Of a stretch of DNA of 64,000 nucleotides, positions 43,375 through 51,702 are shown piece by piece. The notes beneath the pieces were generated by a model that saw nothing but the letters and a program-made list of their open reading frames with translations, did not search any database and was not told where the DNA came from. Location of the stretch: positions 62,001 to 126,000 of the forward strand of contig JAXGZS010000004.1 of assembly GCA_040776805.1 (NCBI GenBank), in the 5' to 3' direction. This DNA comes from UBA7702 sp040776805. Its GTDB lineage: Bacteria > Bacillota > Dehalobacteriia > UBA7702. Both the position numbers and the translations under genes were made by a program. Position 1 is the stretch's first letter. Every line of letters starts with the position of its first letter.

Positions 43375-43653
43375 ATGAGATTGGATAAGTACTTAAAAGT
43401 CAGCCGCGTGATCAAGCGGCGCACCGTAGCCAAGGAAATCTGTGAAGCCGGCAGAATTCAAGTGAACGGCCATAGGGCCAAAGCAGGCCATGAAATTAAA
43501 ATCGGCGATATCCTCGACATCGCCATGGGCAATCTCCGGCTGAAGATTCGCGTTGCCGAAATCAAAGAGACCGTTCGGGCCAACGAATCGTCAAGCCTTT
43601 ATGAGGTCCTGGAAGAGAAGCGCATCAAAACAGAAAGAGAAGAATTGCTTTAA
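43375..43653 (+). CDS. rqcP: Ribosome quality-control S4-domain protein RqcP
   Basis: 92 aa. The S4 RNA-binding fold has the signature RLDKYLKVSRVIKRRTVAKE followed by GRIQVNGHRAKAGHEIKIGD. This matches RqcP (YabO/Hsp15-like), which binds the stalled 50S subunit and works with RqcH in adding alanine tails. The position after mazG and hup supports the assignment. It ends at a strong bidirectional terminator. Confidence 0.93.
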   Translation: MRLDKYLKVSRVIKRRTVAKEICEAGRIQVNGHRAKAGHEIKIGDILDIAMGNLRLKIRVAEIKETVRANESSSLYEVLEEKRIKTEREELL

Positions 43654-43693
43654 AAAAAGGCCTGCCCGGTGACGACGGGCAGGCCTTTAAAAA
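43652..43693. terminator. Bidirectional terminator
   Basis: 12-bp perfect AAAGGCCTGCCC/GGGCAGGCCTTT stem, with an A-run on the left and T/A-run on the right, between the convergent rqcP and kinase-like genes. Confidence 0.9.
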
Positions 43694-43701
43694 ACTGCTG
43701 C

Positions 43702-44343
43702 TCATAGAGGATCAAATTCATGTCGTTCGGCGTATTCCACTGCCGTGATGATGAGCCGGGCAGCGGCGGCTATGCCGGTTTTGCCGCTGTCGATGATCAG
43801 CTCATAATGACCGGGACGCCCCCATTCCCATTCGGTGTGGGCCGTATAGTAGTTGGCACGGATCTTATCGGTGCGTTTGACCAGCTTTTTGCCATCGGCA
43901 GAATTGATTCCAAAAAGACGCTTTGACCGCTCCACCCGGAGGTCAATAGAGGCGCGAATGAAGATACTGAGCACATCATCGCGTTCCCGCAACACATAAT
44001 CGGCGCAGCGGCCGATGATCACGCAGGGGCCTATTTCCGCGTAGCGGCGGATCGCCTGAAACTGAGCGTCGGCAACCCGCAGATTCAGCGGCTGCATCAG
44101 CGTGGGATCCCCGGAATACCAGCTGTATCCGTATTGATAACCGGGGATACTCTCCCAAATACTATTGGTTTTTTCATCGTATTTTTGCACGATTTCACTG
44201 TCCACATGCAAAGCTTCGGCGGTTTCGTCGAGGATTTCTTTATCATAATAAGGGATCCCAAAATGCTCGGCAACGATTTTGCCGATATCCGCGCCGCCGC
44301 TGCAAAACTCACGTCCAATTGTTATGATTCTGTTCTTTTTCAT
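43702..44343 (-). CDS. Cytidylate-kinase-like protein
   Basis: 213 aa P-loop protein of the cytidylate_kin2 family. The N-terminal ITIGREFCSGGADIGK supplies the phosphate-binding loop (Cys replaces the first Gly of the usual GREFGSGG). It continues with VIIGRCADYVLRERDDVLSIFI and KRTDKIRANYYTAHTEWEWG. Members are found in anaerobes next to unrelated genes, and their substrate is not established; it is not the Cmk of primary metabolism. A promoter with TTGAAC and TATGAT lies upstream. Confidence 0.82.
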   Translation of the reverse strand: MKKNRIITIGREFCSGGADIGKIVAEHFGIPYYDKEILDETAEALHVDSEIVQKYDEKTNSIWESIPGYQYGYSWYSGDPTLMQPLNLRVADAQFQAIRRYAEIGPCVIIGRCADYVLRERDDVLSIFIRASIDLRVERSKRLFGINSADGKKLVKRTDKIRANYYTAHTEWEWGRPGHYELIIDSGKTGIAAAARLIITAVEYAERHEFDPL

Positions 44344-44430
44344 AAGCGTTCCTCCTGTTCTTTCTTACCGTCGCGGCAATCGCCGTCGCTGTCTGCGCCA
44401 AAATGGCTCACGGAAACAACCGTTTTTTTC

Positions 44431-44459
44431 ATCATAACATAAAATAAGAACCGGTTCAA
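44431..44459 (-). promoter_or_regulatory. Promoter of the cytidylate-kinase-like gene
   Basis: TTGAAC (44454-44459), a 17-bp spacer and TATGAT (44431-44436) on the minus strand. Confidence 0.65.
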
Positions 44460-44470
44460 TCTACCTTTTC

Positions 44471-44499
44471 TTGACGAAAAAGAACTTTTCACATATGCT
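44471..44499 (+). promoter_or_regulatory. Promoter of the EEP-family gene
   Basis: TTGACG (44471-44476), a 17-bp spacer and TATGCT (44494-44499), 24 bp before the start codon. Confidence 0.65.
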
Positions 44500-44522
44500 T
44501 TAGGGAAAAGGGAGGAATACTT

Positions 44523-45596
44523 ATGAAAAAAAGGATTTTCGGCGGTATCGCCGCCGTGTTGGCTGCCATCTTACTCCTGGTGGGCGGCTACGTCGCCTAC
44601 GTCTTCATCGACTATTCCCGGCTGGAGGATCATTTGACCCTCACCGTAGAAAACAACAACGAACGCGTCCTGACCACAGAAGAAGAGATTTCCCTGGTTA
44701 CCTGGAATCTGGGTTTCGGCGCCTACAGTGATGATTACACCTTCTTTATGGACGGCGGTAAGTCCTCCCGGGCCTTTTCCGAAGAGGCGGTCTACGAAAA
44801 CATGGACGGCGCCCTGACCACGTTAAAAGGACTGAACCCCGATCTTCTGCTCTTACAGGAAATTGACACCAAATCCACCCGCAGTTATCACGTGGATGAA
44901 AGTACCCTGATCAGAGATGCTTTCCCTGCTTACGCCAGCATTTTCGCGCTGAATTACGATTCTTCCTACCTTTTCTATCCCCTTATGAAGCCCATCGGCA
45001 AATCCGTTTCCGGCATCATGACGTTATCGTCCTTCACCGTCGATCAAAGCATCCGCCGCAGTTTGCCGGTGGAGACAGGCTTCATGAAATTTCTCGATCT
45101 CGACCGCTGTTACAGCGTGACAACCATCACCGTGGATAACGGAAAAACCCTCTCCCTATACAATCTGCATCTTTCCGCCTATACCTCCGACGGCGCCATC
45201 GCCACAAAACAACTCCAACTGCTCCTTGCCGATATGGAGGAGGCCGCGGCAAAGGGCCATTACGTGATCGCCGGAGGCGATTTCAATAAGGATCTCTACG
45301 GCAATTCCCCAGAAATTTTCGGTGTGGACGGAGCGGCGTACACCTGGGCCCAACCTTTCCCGAAAGAGCTGCTTCCCGCCGGGCTGACCTTGGCGGATTC
45401 CTACCGTGAGGAAGCGCCGGTACCCTCCTGCCGCAACACCGATATTCCCTATCGCGCAGGAGAGACCTTCGTCATCACCGCCGACGGCTTTATCGTTTCC
45501 GACAACGTCACAGTAAAAACCACCGTTGTACTGGATAAAGCTTTCCGTTACAGCGATCATAACCCCGTAAAAATGACTTTTACCTTAAATCCGTAA
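44523..45596 (+). CDS. Endonuclease/exonuclease/phosphatase-family protein, membrane-anchored
   Basis: 357 aa. One N-terminal transmembrane helix (IFGGIAAVLAAILLLVGGYV) places the catalytic domain outside. The EEP metallo-hydrolase motifs are complete: LVTWNLGFG, LLLQEID, YNLHLSAYT, IAGGDFNKD and RYSDHNPV. Relatives act on DNA/RNA, phosphoinositides or sphingomyelin; the extracytoplasmic placement favours a nuclease or phosphodiesterase on external substrates, which is inference. A gap of about 45 bp separates it from the palindromic element copy 2. Confidence 0.85.
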   Translation: MKKRIFGGIAAVLAAILLLVGGYVAYVFIDYSRLEDHLTLTVENNNERVLTTEEEISLVTWNLGFGAYSDDYTFFMDGGKSSRAFSEEAVYENMDGALTTLKGLNPDLLLLQEIDTKSTRSYHVDESTLIRDAFPAYASIFALNYDSSYLFYPLMKPIGKSVSGIMTLSSFTVDQSIRRSLPVETGFMKFLDLDRCYSVTTITVDNGKTLSLYNLHLSAYTSDGAIATKQLQLLLADMEEAAAKGHYVIAGGDFNKDLYGNSPEIFGVDGAAYTWAQPFPKELLPAGLTLADSYREEAPVPSCRNTDIPYRAGETFVITADGFIVSDNVTVKTTVVLDKAFRYSDHNPVKMTFTLNP

Positions 45597-45690
45597 GCCT
45601 ATAAAAACCCGCTATAAAAAAATCCGGCGTATGCCGGATTTGCCGTCAACAGAGTTGGCGCAAGCCAAATTTTTTAGCAGAGTAACAGGT

Positions 45691-45806
45691 CGTTGAGAAA
45701 CCGTATAGCGCAAGGCGCAGGCAAAAGGGCAGGCCTGCCGTGTACAAAAAAGTACTCAAAGGTCTGCCCTGATGCCTGGAACACCGCGATATGCGGTTTA
45801 TCGACG
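45691..45806. repeat. Palindromic intergenic element, copy 2
   Basis: Imperfect arms CGTTGAGAAACCGTATAGCG and its partner CGCGATATGCGGTTTATCGA (complement with 18 of 22 matches). The apex GCCGTGTACAAAAAAGTACTCAA at 45737-45759 differs from copy 1 at one base. The right arm contains the last codons of the neighbouring 58-residue gene. Confidence 0.75.
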
Positions 45807-45974
45807 ATCTGAACGCTTGTAGGTACCCACGGGTCCGTCGCAGCCCATCACATCGGGCTTGCTGAAATCATGTTCCTGAAGCATGGTCGCACAAATCTCA
45901 CAAAAGAGATGATCTTTATATTCATAGGTATCTTCATCATTGATGCGTTTGCCGCATTTTTCACAGTTGCTCAA
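45798..45974 (-). CDS. 58-residue Cys4 LIM/zinc-ribbon-like protein
   Basis: Small protein with knuckles SNCEKCGKRIND and FCEICATM, so two CxxC pairs as in a treble-clef or LIM finger. After this the chain reads SKPDVMGCDGPVGTYKR. The start is taken as TTG 45974 because AAAGGAG lies eight bases upstream; the in-frame ATG at 45992 precedes that site and is unlikely. The gene start overlaps the end of the next small gene by 14 bp, so they are translated together. It resembles the 43-residue protein at 27361. Function unknown. Confidence 0.75.
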   Translation of the reverse strand: MSNCEKCGKRINDEDTYEYKDHLFCEICATMLQEHDFSKPDVMGCDGPVGTYKRSDRR

Positions 45975-46128
45975 GACTGGCACTCCTTTCATCGTTTATT
46001 TTCATGGTCGCTCCCTCTGCTGACGCCATTTTCATCCGTTCCACACAATGACGGCAATAATAGCCGCTGCTGGCAAGATAGGCTCTGCCCGGCACAATGA
46101 TACAGTTACAACCTTTGCAGTAAAGCAT
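45961..46128 (-). CDS. 55-residue Cys-rich protein
   Basis: Small frame with MLYCKGCNCIIVPGRAYLAS and then YYCRHCVERM, giving two CxxC knuckles plus an extra Cys, followed by a charged tail. A strong AAAGGAGG lies ten bases before the ATG at 46128. Together with the overlapping 58-residue gene it forms a two-gene Cys-rich operon. The Shine-Dalgarno lies inside the right arm of a hairpin (46129-46184). No family is recognised. Confidence 0.7.
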   Translation of the reverse strand: MLYCKGCNCIIVPGRAYLASSGYYCRHCVERMKMASAEGATMKINDERSASLEQL

Positions 46129-46184
46129 AAAACGGCCTCCTTTGCGGTTTTCTTTTATTATTATCCGCAGAAGAGGCCGTTTTT
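46129..46184 (-). promoter_or_regulatory. Hairpin covering the ribosome-binding site of the Cys-rich operon
   Basis: Arms AAACGGCCTC/GAGGCCGTTT with inner TTGCGG/CCGCAG and an AT-rich loop. On the minus strand the second arm contains AGGAGG and is followed by TTTTATG, the start codon. It may be a terminator of the upstream gene, a translational switch, or both. Confidence 0.55.
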
Positions 46185-46199
46185 ATTTCATAAAGTTGC

Positions 46200-47027
46200 T
46201 TACATAAAGAGCACATCGTGGCAGCGCCAATCAATGCTGCACCTGGAAATCGCTTTATCCGGATAGGAAACACTGGTCATCAACACGGTTTCCGGCGGTG
46301 CGGGAAAACCCGCCAGATAAAGGTGGTTGCCCAAATTTACCATTTGCCGCACCCATTCCGGATGAGCGTCACGAACCCGGGCCGCGGCGGCGCAAAAACG
46401 AGGATATACTTGGCTTACTTCCTTTTGCAGCACTTCACCAAAGGGGGCGATGCTGTTTTTCAGTTCAAAAAAAGCGTTGGGTTTGTAGTCTCCCATGTCT
46501 TCTTCGCTGACGCCGACCACATGCAAAAGCTCATGGGTAAGACGACAGGAAACCGCGTCGTTGGTCATATTGAGCAGCGAGAAAATATCCAAAACAATTT
46601 CGTTGCGCTGACCGATTTGCAAACCGTCGGTAATCAATCTCGTCTTTGTTTTATAGTGGTAGCAGCGCCCCGTATAACCCAGGCGCACCTGGGGCGCTTG
46701 CTGCGGGGCGTTATAATTCGCCATGCCGTAGGCGGGGAACAGGGCATAAAGGGACGACGGTATTGCCAATACCATGGGCTGATAGCAAAAAATCAGCTCC
46801 AGCATTTTCTTGATGGTACCGTTAAAATCCGAGACCACACGGATCGCAACGGGATGGATCCCCTCCTGACGAAAGGCGGCGAAAAGGTGTTCCTCCAGGG
46901 CGATATAAGCTTGCCAAACCTCAGGACACTGTTCCGCATAGGCATTTTCCCTTTCATCCAGGGCAACGAGGGAATAAACCCGCATCATCAGCCGGCAAAG
47001 CAACAGATCATCGTAACACATCATCAT
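46200..47027 (-). CDS. Uncharacterised protein with HELLH zinc-protease-like motif
   Basis: 275 aa, no signal peptide or membrane segment. Residues about 165-172 read THELLHVVGVSEED, an HExxH zinc-binding motif followed by Glu/Asp that could give a third ligand. The N-terminal half has many aromatic residues (FCYQPMVLAIPSSLYALFPA). No known family is recognised, so metalloprotease activity is an inference from one motif. AAGGATGA precedes the start, nine bases after the ridA stop, so it belongs to the ilvA-ridA transcript. A long frame on the opposite strand is judged to be a shadow. Confidence 0.7.
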   Translation of the reverse strand: MMMCYDDLLLCRLMMRVYSLVALDERENAYAEQCPEVWQAYIALEEHLFAAFRQEGIHPVAIRVVSDFNGTIKKMLELIFCYQPMVLAIPSSLYALFPAYGMANYNAPQQAPQVRLGYTGRCYHYKTKTRLITDGLQIGQRNEIVLDIFSLLNMTNDAVSCRLTHELLHVVGVSEEDMGDYKPNAFFELKNSIAPFGEVLQKEVSQVYPRFCAAAARVRDAHPEWVRQMVNLGNHLYLAGFPAPPETVLMTSVSYPDKAISRCSIDWRCHDVLFM

Positions 47028-47036
47028 CGGTCATCC

Positions 47037-47411
47037 TTAATCCAGGGCGGCAATGATTTCTACTTCACAAAGCACGCCTTTGGGTAAATCTTTCACAGCA
47101 ACGCAGCTTCTGGCCGGTTTTTCCGTAAAATAGGCCGCGTAAACCTCATTGAACGCCGCAAAATCCGCGATATCCGCCAAAAAACAGGTGGTTTTCACCG
47201 TTTGCGCCAGGGAAATCCCGGCGGCGGCGGCGATGGCTTGGAGATTTTCACAAACCTGTTTCGTCTGCCCGGCAATGGTGGTTTCTTCCACATTGCCGGA
47301 AGCGGGGTTGATGGGGATCTGACCGCTGCTAAAGAGAAAACCATTCACTTTGACGGCCTGACTGTAAGGGCCGATGGCGCCGGGGGCGCGGTCACAAACA
47401 ATTTTTTCCAT
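47037..47411 (-). CDS. ridA: RidA-family enamine/imine deaminase
   Basis: 124 aa trimeric enzyme that hydrolyses reactive 2-aminoacrylate and related imines released by PLP enzymes such as threonine/serine dehydratase. Family marks are GAIGPYSQAVKVNGFLFSSG near the N-terminus, the catalytic Arg in RSCVAVKDLPKG, and CEVEIIAA at the end. ATG 47411 follows AAGGAGG. Its position directly after the threonine dehydratase gene matches its biochemical role. Confidence 0.95.
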   Translation of the reverse strand: MEKIVCDRAPGAIGPYSQAVKVNGFLFSSGQIPINPASGNVEETTIAGQTKQVCENLQAIAAAAGISLAQTVKTTCFLADIADFAAFNEVYAAYFTEKPARSCVAVKDLPKGVLCEVEIIAALD

Positions 47412-47436
47412 GAACAAGGCCTCCTTATCGATGGTG

Positions 47437-48642
47437 TTATGATCTATCGAGAACATCAAAGCCGCCGTTGCGCAGCGCGCGTTTGATCGCTTCAATATGA
47501 TTAAAATCCCTGGTTTCCACAGCAAGGCGCAAATAACAATCGGTGATGTTCATATCCAGATCGGTGCTGTCATAATTGACGGAAACAACGTTGGCGCCGA
47601 GTTCGGAGATGATGGTGGAAACGCCGGTTAACTGTCCCGGGCGATCTGAAAGGGCAATGGTGATATTGGCGGTGCGGCCGTACATTTTCAAACCCCGGGC
47701 GATGACCCTGGATAAAATCGTGACGTCAATGTTGCCGCCGCTGACAACGCAGCAGACATTTTTTCCGGCGAGATCGGGGATCTTATCGAACATCACTGCG
47801 GCAACGGAAACGGCGCCGGCGCCTTCGGCGACGAGCTTCTGCCGTTCCAACAGGGAGAGGATGGCGGCGGCAATTTCATCGTCGGAAACGGTGAAGACCC
47901 CGTCAACATACTGTTTGCAAAGTTCATAGGTTAAATTCCCCGGTTTTTTTACCGCGATGCCGTCGGCCACGGTTTGCACGCCGCACAAGGAACAGACTTC
48001 CGCCTTGGCCAAAGAATGCTCCATGGAAGGCGCGCCGGAGGCCTGCACGCCGTAAACGCGGCAGTTGGGGTTCAGCTGTTTGATCGTATAGGCGATGCCG
48101 GAAATCAGGCCGCCGCCGCCGATGGGAACCACAACGGCATCCACATCAGGTAGCTGTTCCAAGATTTCCAAGCCGATGGTACCTTGACCGGCAATGACGT
48201 CTTCGTCATCAAAGGGATGAATAAAGGTATAGCCCTTTTCCGCCTGTAATTCCATGGCTTTTTGATAGGCATCGTCGTAAACGCCCTTCACCATGCAGAC
48301 TTCGGCGCCAAAGGCTTTGGTGGCCTCCACTTTGGAAATGGCCGCGCCGTCGGGCAGACAAATCAGCGACTTGATTCCGTTTTTCGTTGCCGCCAAAGCC
48401 ACGCCCTGGGCATGGTTTCCGGCGGAACAAGCAATGACGCCATGAGCCTTTTCTTCGTCGGAAAGACGGGCGATCTTAAAATAAGCGCCGCGGATCTTAA
48501 AGGAGCCGGTCACCTGTAAATTTTCGGTTTTCAGGTAAACCTGGGTACCTTCTTTGAGATCGGGAGCATAAATCATATCCGTTTCCCGGATCACGTTTTT
48601 TAAGACCTTCGACGCCGCATATACCTTGTCCAATGTAACCAT
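47437..48642 (-). CDS. ilvA: Threonine ammonia-lyase (threonine dehydratase) with ACT domain
   Basis: 401 aa PLP enzyme converting threonine to 2-oxobutyrate and ammonia. The PLP Lys lies in TGSFKIRGAYF, the phosphate loop is PIGGGGLISGIAY, and CVVSGGNID is present. Residues about 325-401 form an ACT domain (TIALSDRPGQLTGVSTIISE). This is the short one-ACT form, between catabolic TdcB and biosynthetic IlvA. The 2-oxobutyrate feeds isoleucine synthesis or propionate formation; which one cannot be decided here. Confidence 0.93.
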   Translation of the reverse strand: MVTLDKVYAASKVLKNVIRETDMIYAPDLKEGTQVYLKTENLQVTGSFKIRGAYFKIARLSDEEKAHGVIACSAGNHAQGVALAATKNGIKSLICLPDGAAISKVEATKAFGAEVCMVKGVYDDAYQKAMELQAEKGYTFIHPFDDEDVIAGQGTIGLEILEQLPDVDAVVVPIGGGGLISGIAYTIKQLNPNCRVYGVQASGAPSMEHSLAKAEVCSLCGVQTVADGIAVKKPGNLTYELCKQYVDGVFTVSDDEIAAAILSLLERQKLVAEGAGAVSVAAVMFDKIPDLAGKNVCCVVSGGNIDVTILSRVIARGLKMYGRTANITIALSDRPGQLTGVSTIISELGANVVSVNYDSTDLDMNITDCYLRLAVETRDFNHIEAIKRALRNGGFDVLDRS

Positions 48643-48715
48643 AGGGCAGATTCCCCTTTAAAATATTTTATCTATCAATCATAATACACAGCGCGGGTTT
48701 TGTCAAAGATTTCCT

Positions 48716-50140
48716 TTATTCTTTCACTTCCGCGGAGATATCAATATGAAGGCGCCGAATTTTACCGTAGAGCACGTTGCGGTGAATCTTGAGATTCCTG
48801 GCAGCAGCGGAAAAATTGCCTTTGGCTTCCTTCAGCGCCGTCAGGATCAGGGAGCGCTCGTAATCATCGATGAGGGTGTTGAGATCAATGATTCTCGGGG
48901 CGGTTGCTTTGGGGACATTCCCGGAAAATATCTTGCGCAGATGCTCCGGCAGGTGCCGGGTGGTGAGGATCTCCTCGCCGTCGTTGGCCAGAATGATCAT
49001 ACTCTCGATGGTATGCTCCAATTCCCTGACGTTGCCGGGCCAATCATAGGTGGAAAAAATGTACTGAACATCGTCGTCAATGTCCCGAATCTCGGTATGA
49101 TAGAGCTCTTGGCAGACTTCGATAAAATGGCGGGTCAGAAAAAGGCCGTCGCCTTTGCGTCGCCTTAAAGGCGGGATTTCGATGGTGATGGAAGCCAGAC
49201 GGTAATAGATATCCGGGCGAATGATATTCTCATCCAAAGCCTTATTGATGTCTGCATTGGTGGCGCTGATGATCCGGCAGTGAATGGGAATTTCCTCTTT
49301 GCCGCCGATGCGGCGGATGCGCCTTTCCTGGAGAGCTCTAAGCAGTTTGGCCTGCATGGACAGGGGCAAACTGTCGATTTCATCGAGAAACAGGGTTCCC
49401 TTCCCGGCCTGTTCAAAGAGGCCTTTGCTGTTTTCCGAACCGGTGTAGGAGCCTTTTACCGTGCCGAAAAGGGTGCTTTCCAACAGGTTTTCGGGGATCG
49501 CGGCGCAGTTAAGACCCACAAATGGCTCCCGGCAAAAGGCGCTGTCATTGTGGATACCCTGAGCAAACATTTCTTTGCCGGTGCCGGTCTCTCCCGCAAG
49601 CAGCACATTGGTGGGAAATTTCGCGGCCCTCTTCGCCGCTTTGAGGGCGTTGAGCATGGGTACGCAGTGACCGATGATATCCTCAAGAGCATAGGAAGTG
49701 CCGTTTTCCCGATACTGTTTACCCCTGTTTTTGAGCTCCTGCTGTAATTGATAGATCTTCGAAATATATTGATCTTCCTTGGTGATATCCTTGGAGATGG
49801 AGAAGGTCCCCCTGGTAACGTCATTAAAGGAAAAAGGGTAAACGCTGTGATGCACAAATTTAACCTGATTTTTCCCGGCAGTGTAGGTGGTTTTCTCATT
49901 TAAAATAGGTTTCCCGCTTTCCATGACTTTAGCATGGTTATTCGTTCCATAAATTTCAGGCTCCTTTTTGCCAATGACCTCGGTCAAATTGAGGCCGTCG
50001 GTATTTTCCGCTTCTTTATTGATGAATAGCACCTCGCCGTCGATGTCGCTAACATAGATGGCCTCCGAAATGTGGTCTAAAATGAATTCCAGCATTTTAC
50101 TATAGTCGGCAGTGCCTTTGATTTTAAAATGATTTTCCAT
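48716..50140 (-). CDS. Sigma-54-dependent activator (PAS-AAA-Fis)
   Basis: 474 aa. An N-terminal PAS sensor (about 15-120: LEFILDHISEAIYVSDIDGE) precedes the AAA+ domain (about 150-385) with Walker A GETGTGKE and Walker B GTLFLDEID. The sigma-54-contact loop, GAFTGA in most members, is GSYTGS here. A Fis-type HTH lies at the C-terminus (EAKGNFSAAARNLKIHRNVL). It is similar to RocR-type activators. It is divergent from the transporter-MttB operon, whose promoter is of sigma-54 type, so it is the probable activator of that operon, responding to its substrate. Start ATG 50140 follows GGGGAGG. Confidence 0.93.
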   Translation of the reverse strand: MENHFKIKGTADYSKMLEFILDHISEAIYVSDIDGEVLFINKEAENTDGLNLTEVIGKKEPEIYGTNNHAKVMESGKPILNEKTTYTAGKNQVKFVHHSVYPFSFNDVTRGTFSISKDITKEDQYISKIYQLQQELKNRGKQYRENGTSYALEDIIGHCVPMLNALKAAKRAAKFPTNVLLAGETGTGKEMFAQGIHNDSAFCREPFVGLNCAAIPENLLESTLFGTVKGSYTGSENSKGLFEQAGKGTLFLDEIDSLPLSMQAKLLRALQERRIRRIGGKEEIPIHCRIISATNADINKALDENIIRPDIYYRLASITIEIPPLRRRKGDGLFLTRHFIEVCQELYHTEIRDIDDDVQYIFSTYDWPGNVRELEHTIESMIILANDGEEILTTRHLPEHLRKIFSGNVPKATAPRIIDLNTLIDDYERSLILTALKEAKGNFSAAARNLKIHRNVLYGKIRRLHIDISAEVKE

Positions 50141-50219
50141 GACAATGAAGCCTCCCCTGCCCGCCTTGGTAAAATACATATTGTTGCCCTAAAAAAGGGC
50201 AATGACGTTTTTCCCATAG

Positions 50220-50295
50220 AAGTACATGCAATAAAAATGTGCATATCCATTATAATGTATGCCCAAAATTATTGCAATACATGTTTTATTTTTTT
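50220..50295. promoter_or_regulatory. Candidate activator-binding region
   Basis: AT-rich region with related motifs ACATGCAATA (50225-50234), TTGCAATACATG (about 50273-50284) and TGCATA/TATGC repeats, 60-130 bp upstream of the sigma-54 promoter. This is the normal place for an enhancer site of the divergent activator. The repeats are imperfect. Confidence 0.4.
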
Positions 50296-50355
50296 TGATT
50301 TTAACACGAATACCACGGTAAAATCGGGAAAAAGGCGCCTTTTCCCCGGTTTTTT

Positions 50356-50371
50356 TGGCCTCTAACTTGCA
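50356..50371 (+). promoter_or_regulatory. Sigma-54 promoter of the transporter-MttB operon
   Basis: TGGCC at the -24 position and TTGCA at the -12 position, with GG (50357-50358) and GC (50369-50370) ten bases apart, the strict spacing of sigma-54 promoters. The predicted start lies near 50382, followed by a short leader to the ATG at 50421. Confidence 0.8.
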
Positions 50372-50420
50372 ATAGAGAAAAGTGATCGATCAAACATCAA
50401 AATTCAAGGAGTTGAAACGA

Positions 50421-51683
50421 ATGGGAAAACATCAACGCTATCTGGTCTTATTAATTCTATCCCTGGGCGCTGTGGCCATCTACTTTCTCCCCTATCTCCG
50501 CTGGAGCTTCTACGACAGCCTCGTGGCCGCTGTGAACCTCTCCAACGCCCAGTTCGCCGCCACCATGAGCATCTACGGCGTCACCGCCATGATCTTCTAC
50601 GCACCCGGAGGCTACCTCGCCGACAAGCTCTCCCCCCGTAAAATGCTGGCCTTCGCCTACACCGCCACCGGGGCCTTGGGACTCTGGTACGCCACCTATC
50701 CCGGCTTCACCGCCCAAATGGTCATCTTCGCCCTTTGGGGCGGCGTCGGTACCGCCTTCTTCTGGTCCGCCATGCTCCGGGTTACCAACAGTCTCGGTTC
50801 CCAGGAGGAACAGGGGCGCATGTTCGGCCTCCTCGAAGGGGGACGCGGCGTCGTCAACGTCGTCGTGGCCTTTGTGGCCCTCTACTTCTTCAGTAAGCTC
50901 GGCGCTTCCGTCGCCGGGGTCACCGCCATCATCATCGGCACCTGTGTCCTCTGCTTCCTCTCCTCCATCCTGATTTGGTTCACCGTTCCGGACAAACTGG
51001 AAGGTACCGGCGGCGATAAGATTCATTTAAAGGATGTGGGTAAGGTCCTCAAGATCCCCGCGGTCTGGATCATTGCCGTCATCGTCCTCTCCTGTTACAG
51101 CGTTTACATCGGCAGCACCTACCTGACGCCTTACATGACCGAGGTCTTAGGGGTCAGCGCCACGGTAGCCGCGGCCATTGCCATTATGCGCACCTATGTC
51201 TTGCAATTTTTAGCCGGTCCCACCGGGGGCTTCGTGGCTGATAAAATCGGCTCCATCTCCTTTGTGATCGCCTGCTGTTTCGTGCTGATCGCCGTTTCCC
51301 TGGCGGCGTTCACCTTCTTACCGGCGACTTCCGGGATGATCGTGATTGCCGTGATCATGATGGTGTTATTCAGCATCGGCATCTTTGCCATGCGGGGCAT
51401 CTACTTTGCCCCCATCGATGAATGCAAGGTCCCCAAATCCCTGGTGGGTACTGCCATCGGCGTGATTTCCGTAATCGGCTTCTTCCCCGACGTCTACATG
51501 AACGCCATCGTCGGCAACTTGATGGACGCTTACCCCGGCGTGACCGGCTACAAGTACGTTTTCTTCGTCATGCTGGCATTCTCTGTCATCGGCCTCGTTG
51601 CCGCGGTGGTTTTGAACCGTAAAATCAAACGGGGGAAAGAGACAAACAACGACAAAACGGAAATCGTTACAAAATCAATTTAA
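50421..51683 (+). CDS. Major-facilitator-superfamily transporter
   Basis: 420 aa with twelve predicted transmembrane helices. The motif-A loop is GGYLADKLSPRKML after the second helix, and a related GGFVADKIGS follows the eighth. The start at 50421 follows AAGGAG. It is the first gene of a sigma-54-controlled operon with an MttB-family methyltransferase, so it most likely imports the methylated amine that the enzyme uses (a betaine or carnitine-like compound). The substrate is inferred. Confidence 0.88.
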   Translation: MGKHQRYLVLLILSLGAVAIYFLPYLRWSFYDSLVAAVNLSNAQFAATMSIYGVTAMIFYAPGGYLADKLSPRKMLAFAYTATGALGLWYATYPGFTAQMVIFALWGGVGTAFFWSAMLRVTNSLGSQEEQGRMFGLLEGGRGVVNVVVAFVALYFFSKLGASVAGVTAIIIGTCVLCFLSSILIWFTVPDKLEGTGGDKIHLKDVGKVLKIPAVWIIAVIVLSCYSVYIGSTYLTPYMTEVLGVSATVAAAIAIMRTYVLQFLAGPTGGFVADKIGSISFVIACCFVLIAVSLAAFTFLPATSGMIVIAVIMMVLFSIGIFAMRGIYFAPIDECKVPKSLVGTAIGVISVIGFFPDVYMNAIVGNLMDAYPGVTGYKYVFFVMLAFSVIGLVAAVVLNRKIKRGKETNNDKTEIVTKSI

Positions 51684-51702
51684 CAGCAAGGAGTAAAACA
51701 TT

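Noticed and set aside
46218..47087. 289-codon open frame opposite the HELLH protein
   Set aside because: It crosses the ridA 3' end, has no Shine-Dalgarno and its composition is His/Arg/Gly-rich as expected for an antisense shadow; the minus frame fits the operon spacing.
50457..51026. 189-codon frame opposite the MFS gene
   Set aside because: Gly/Glu/Asp-rich shadow of transmembrane codons.
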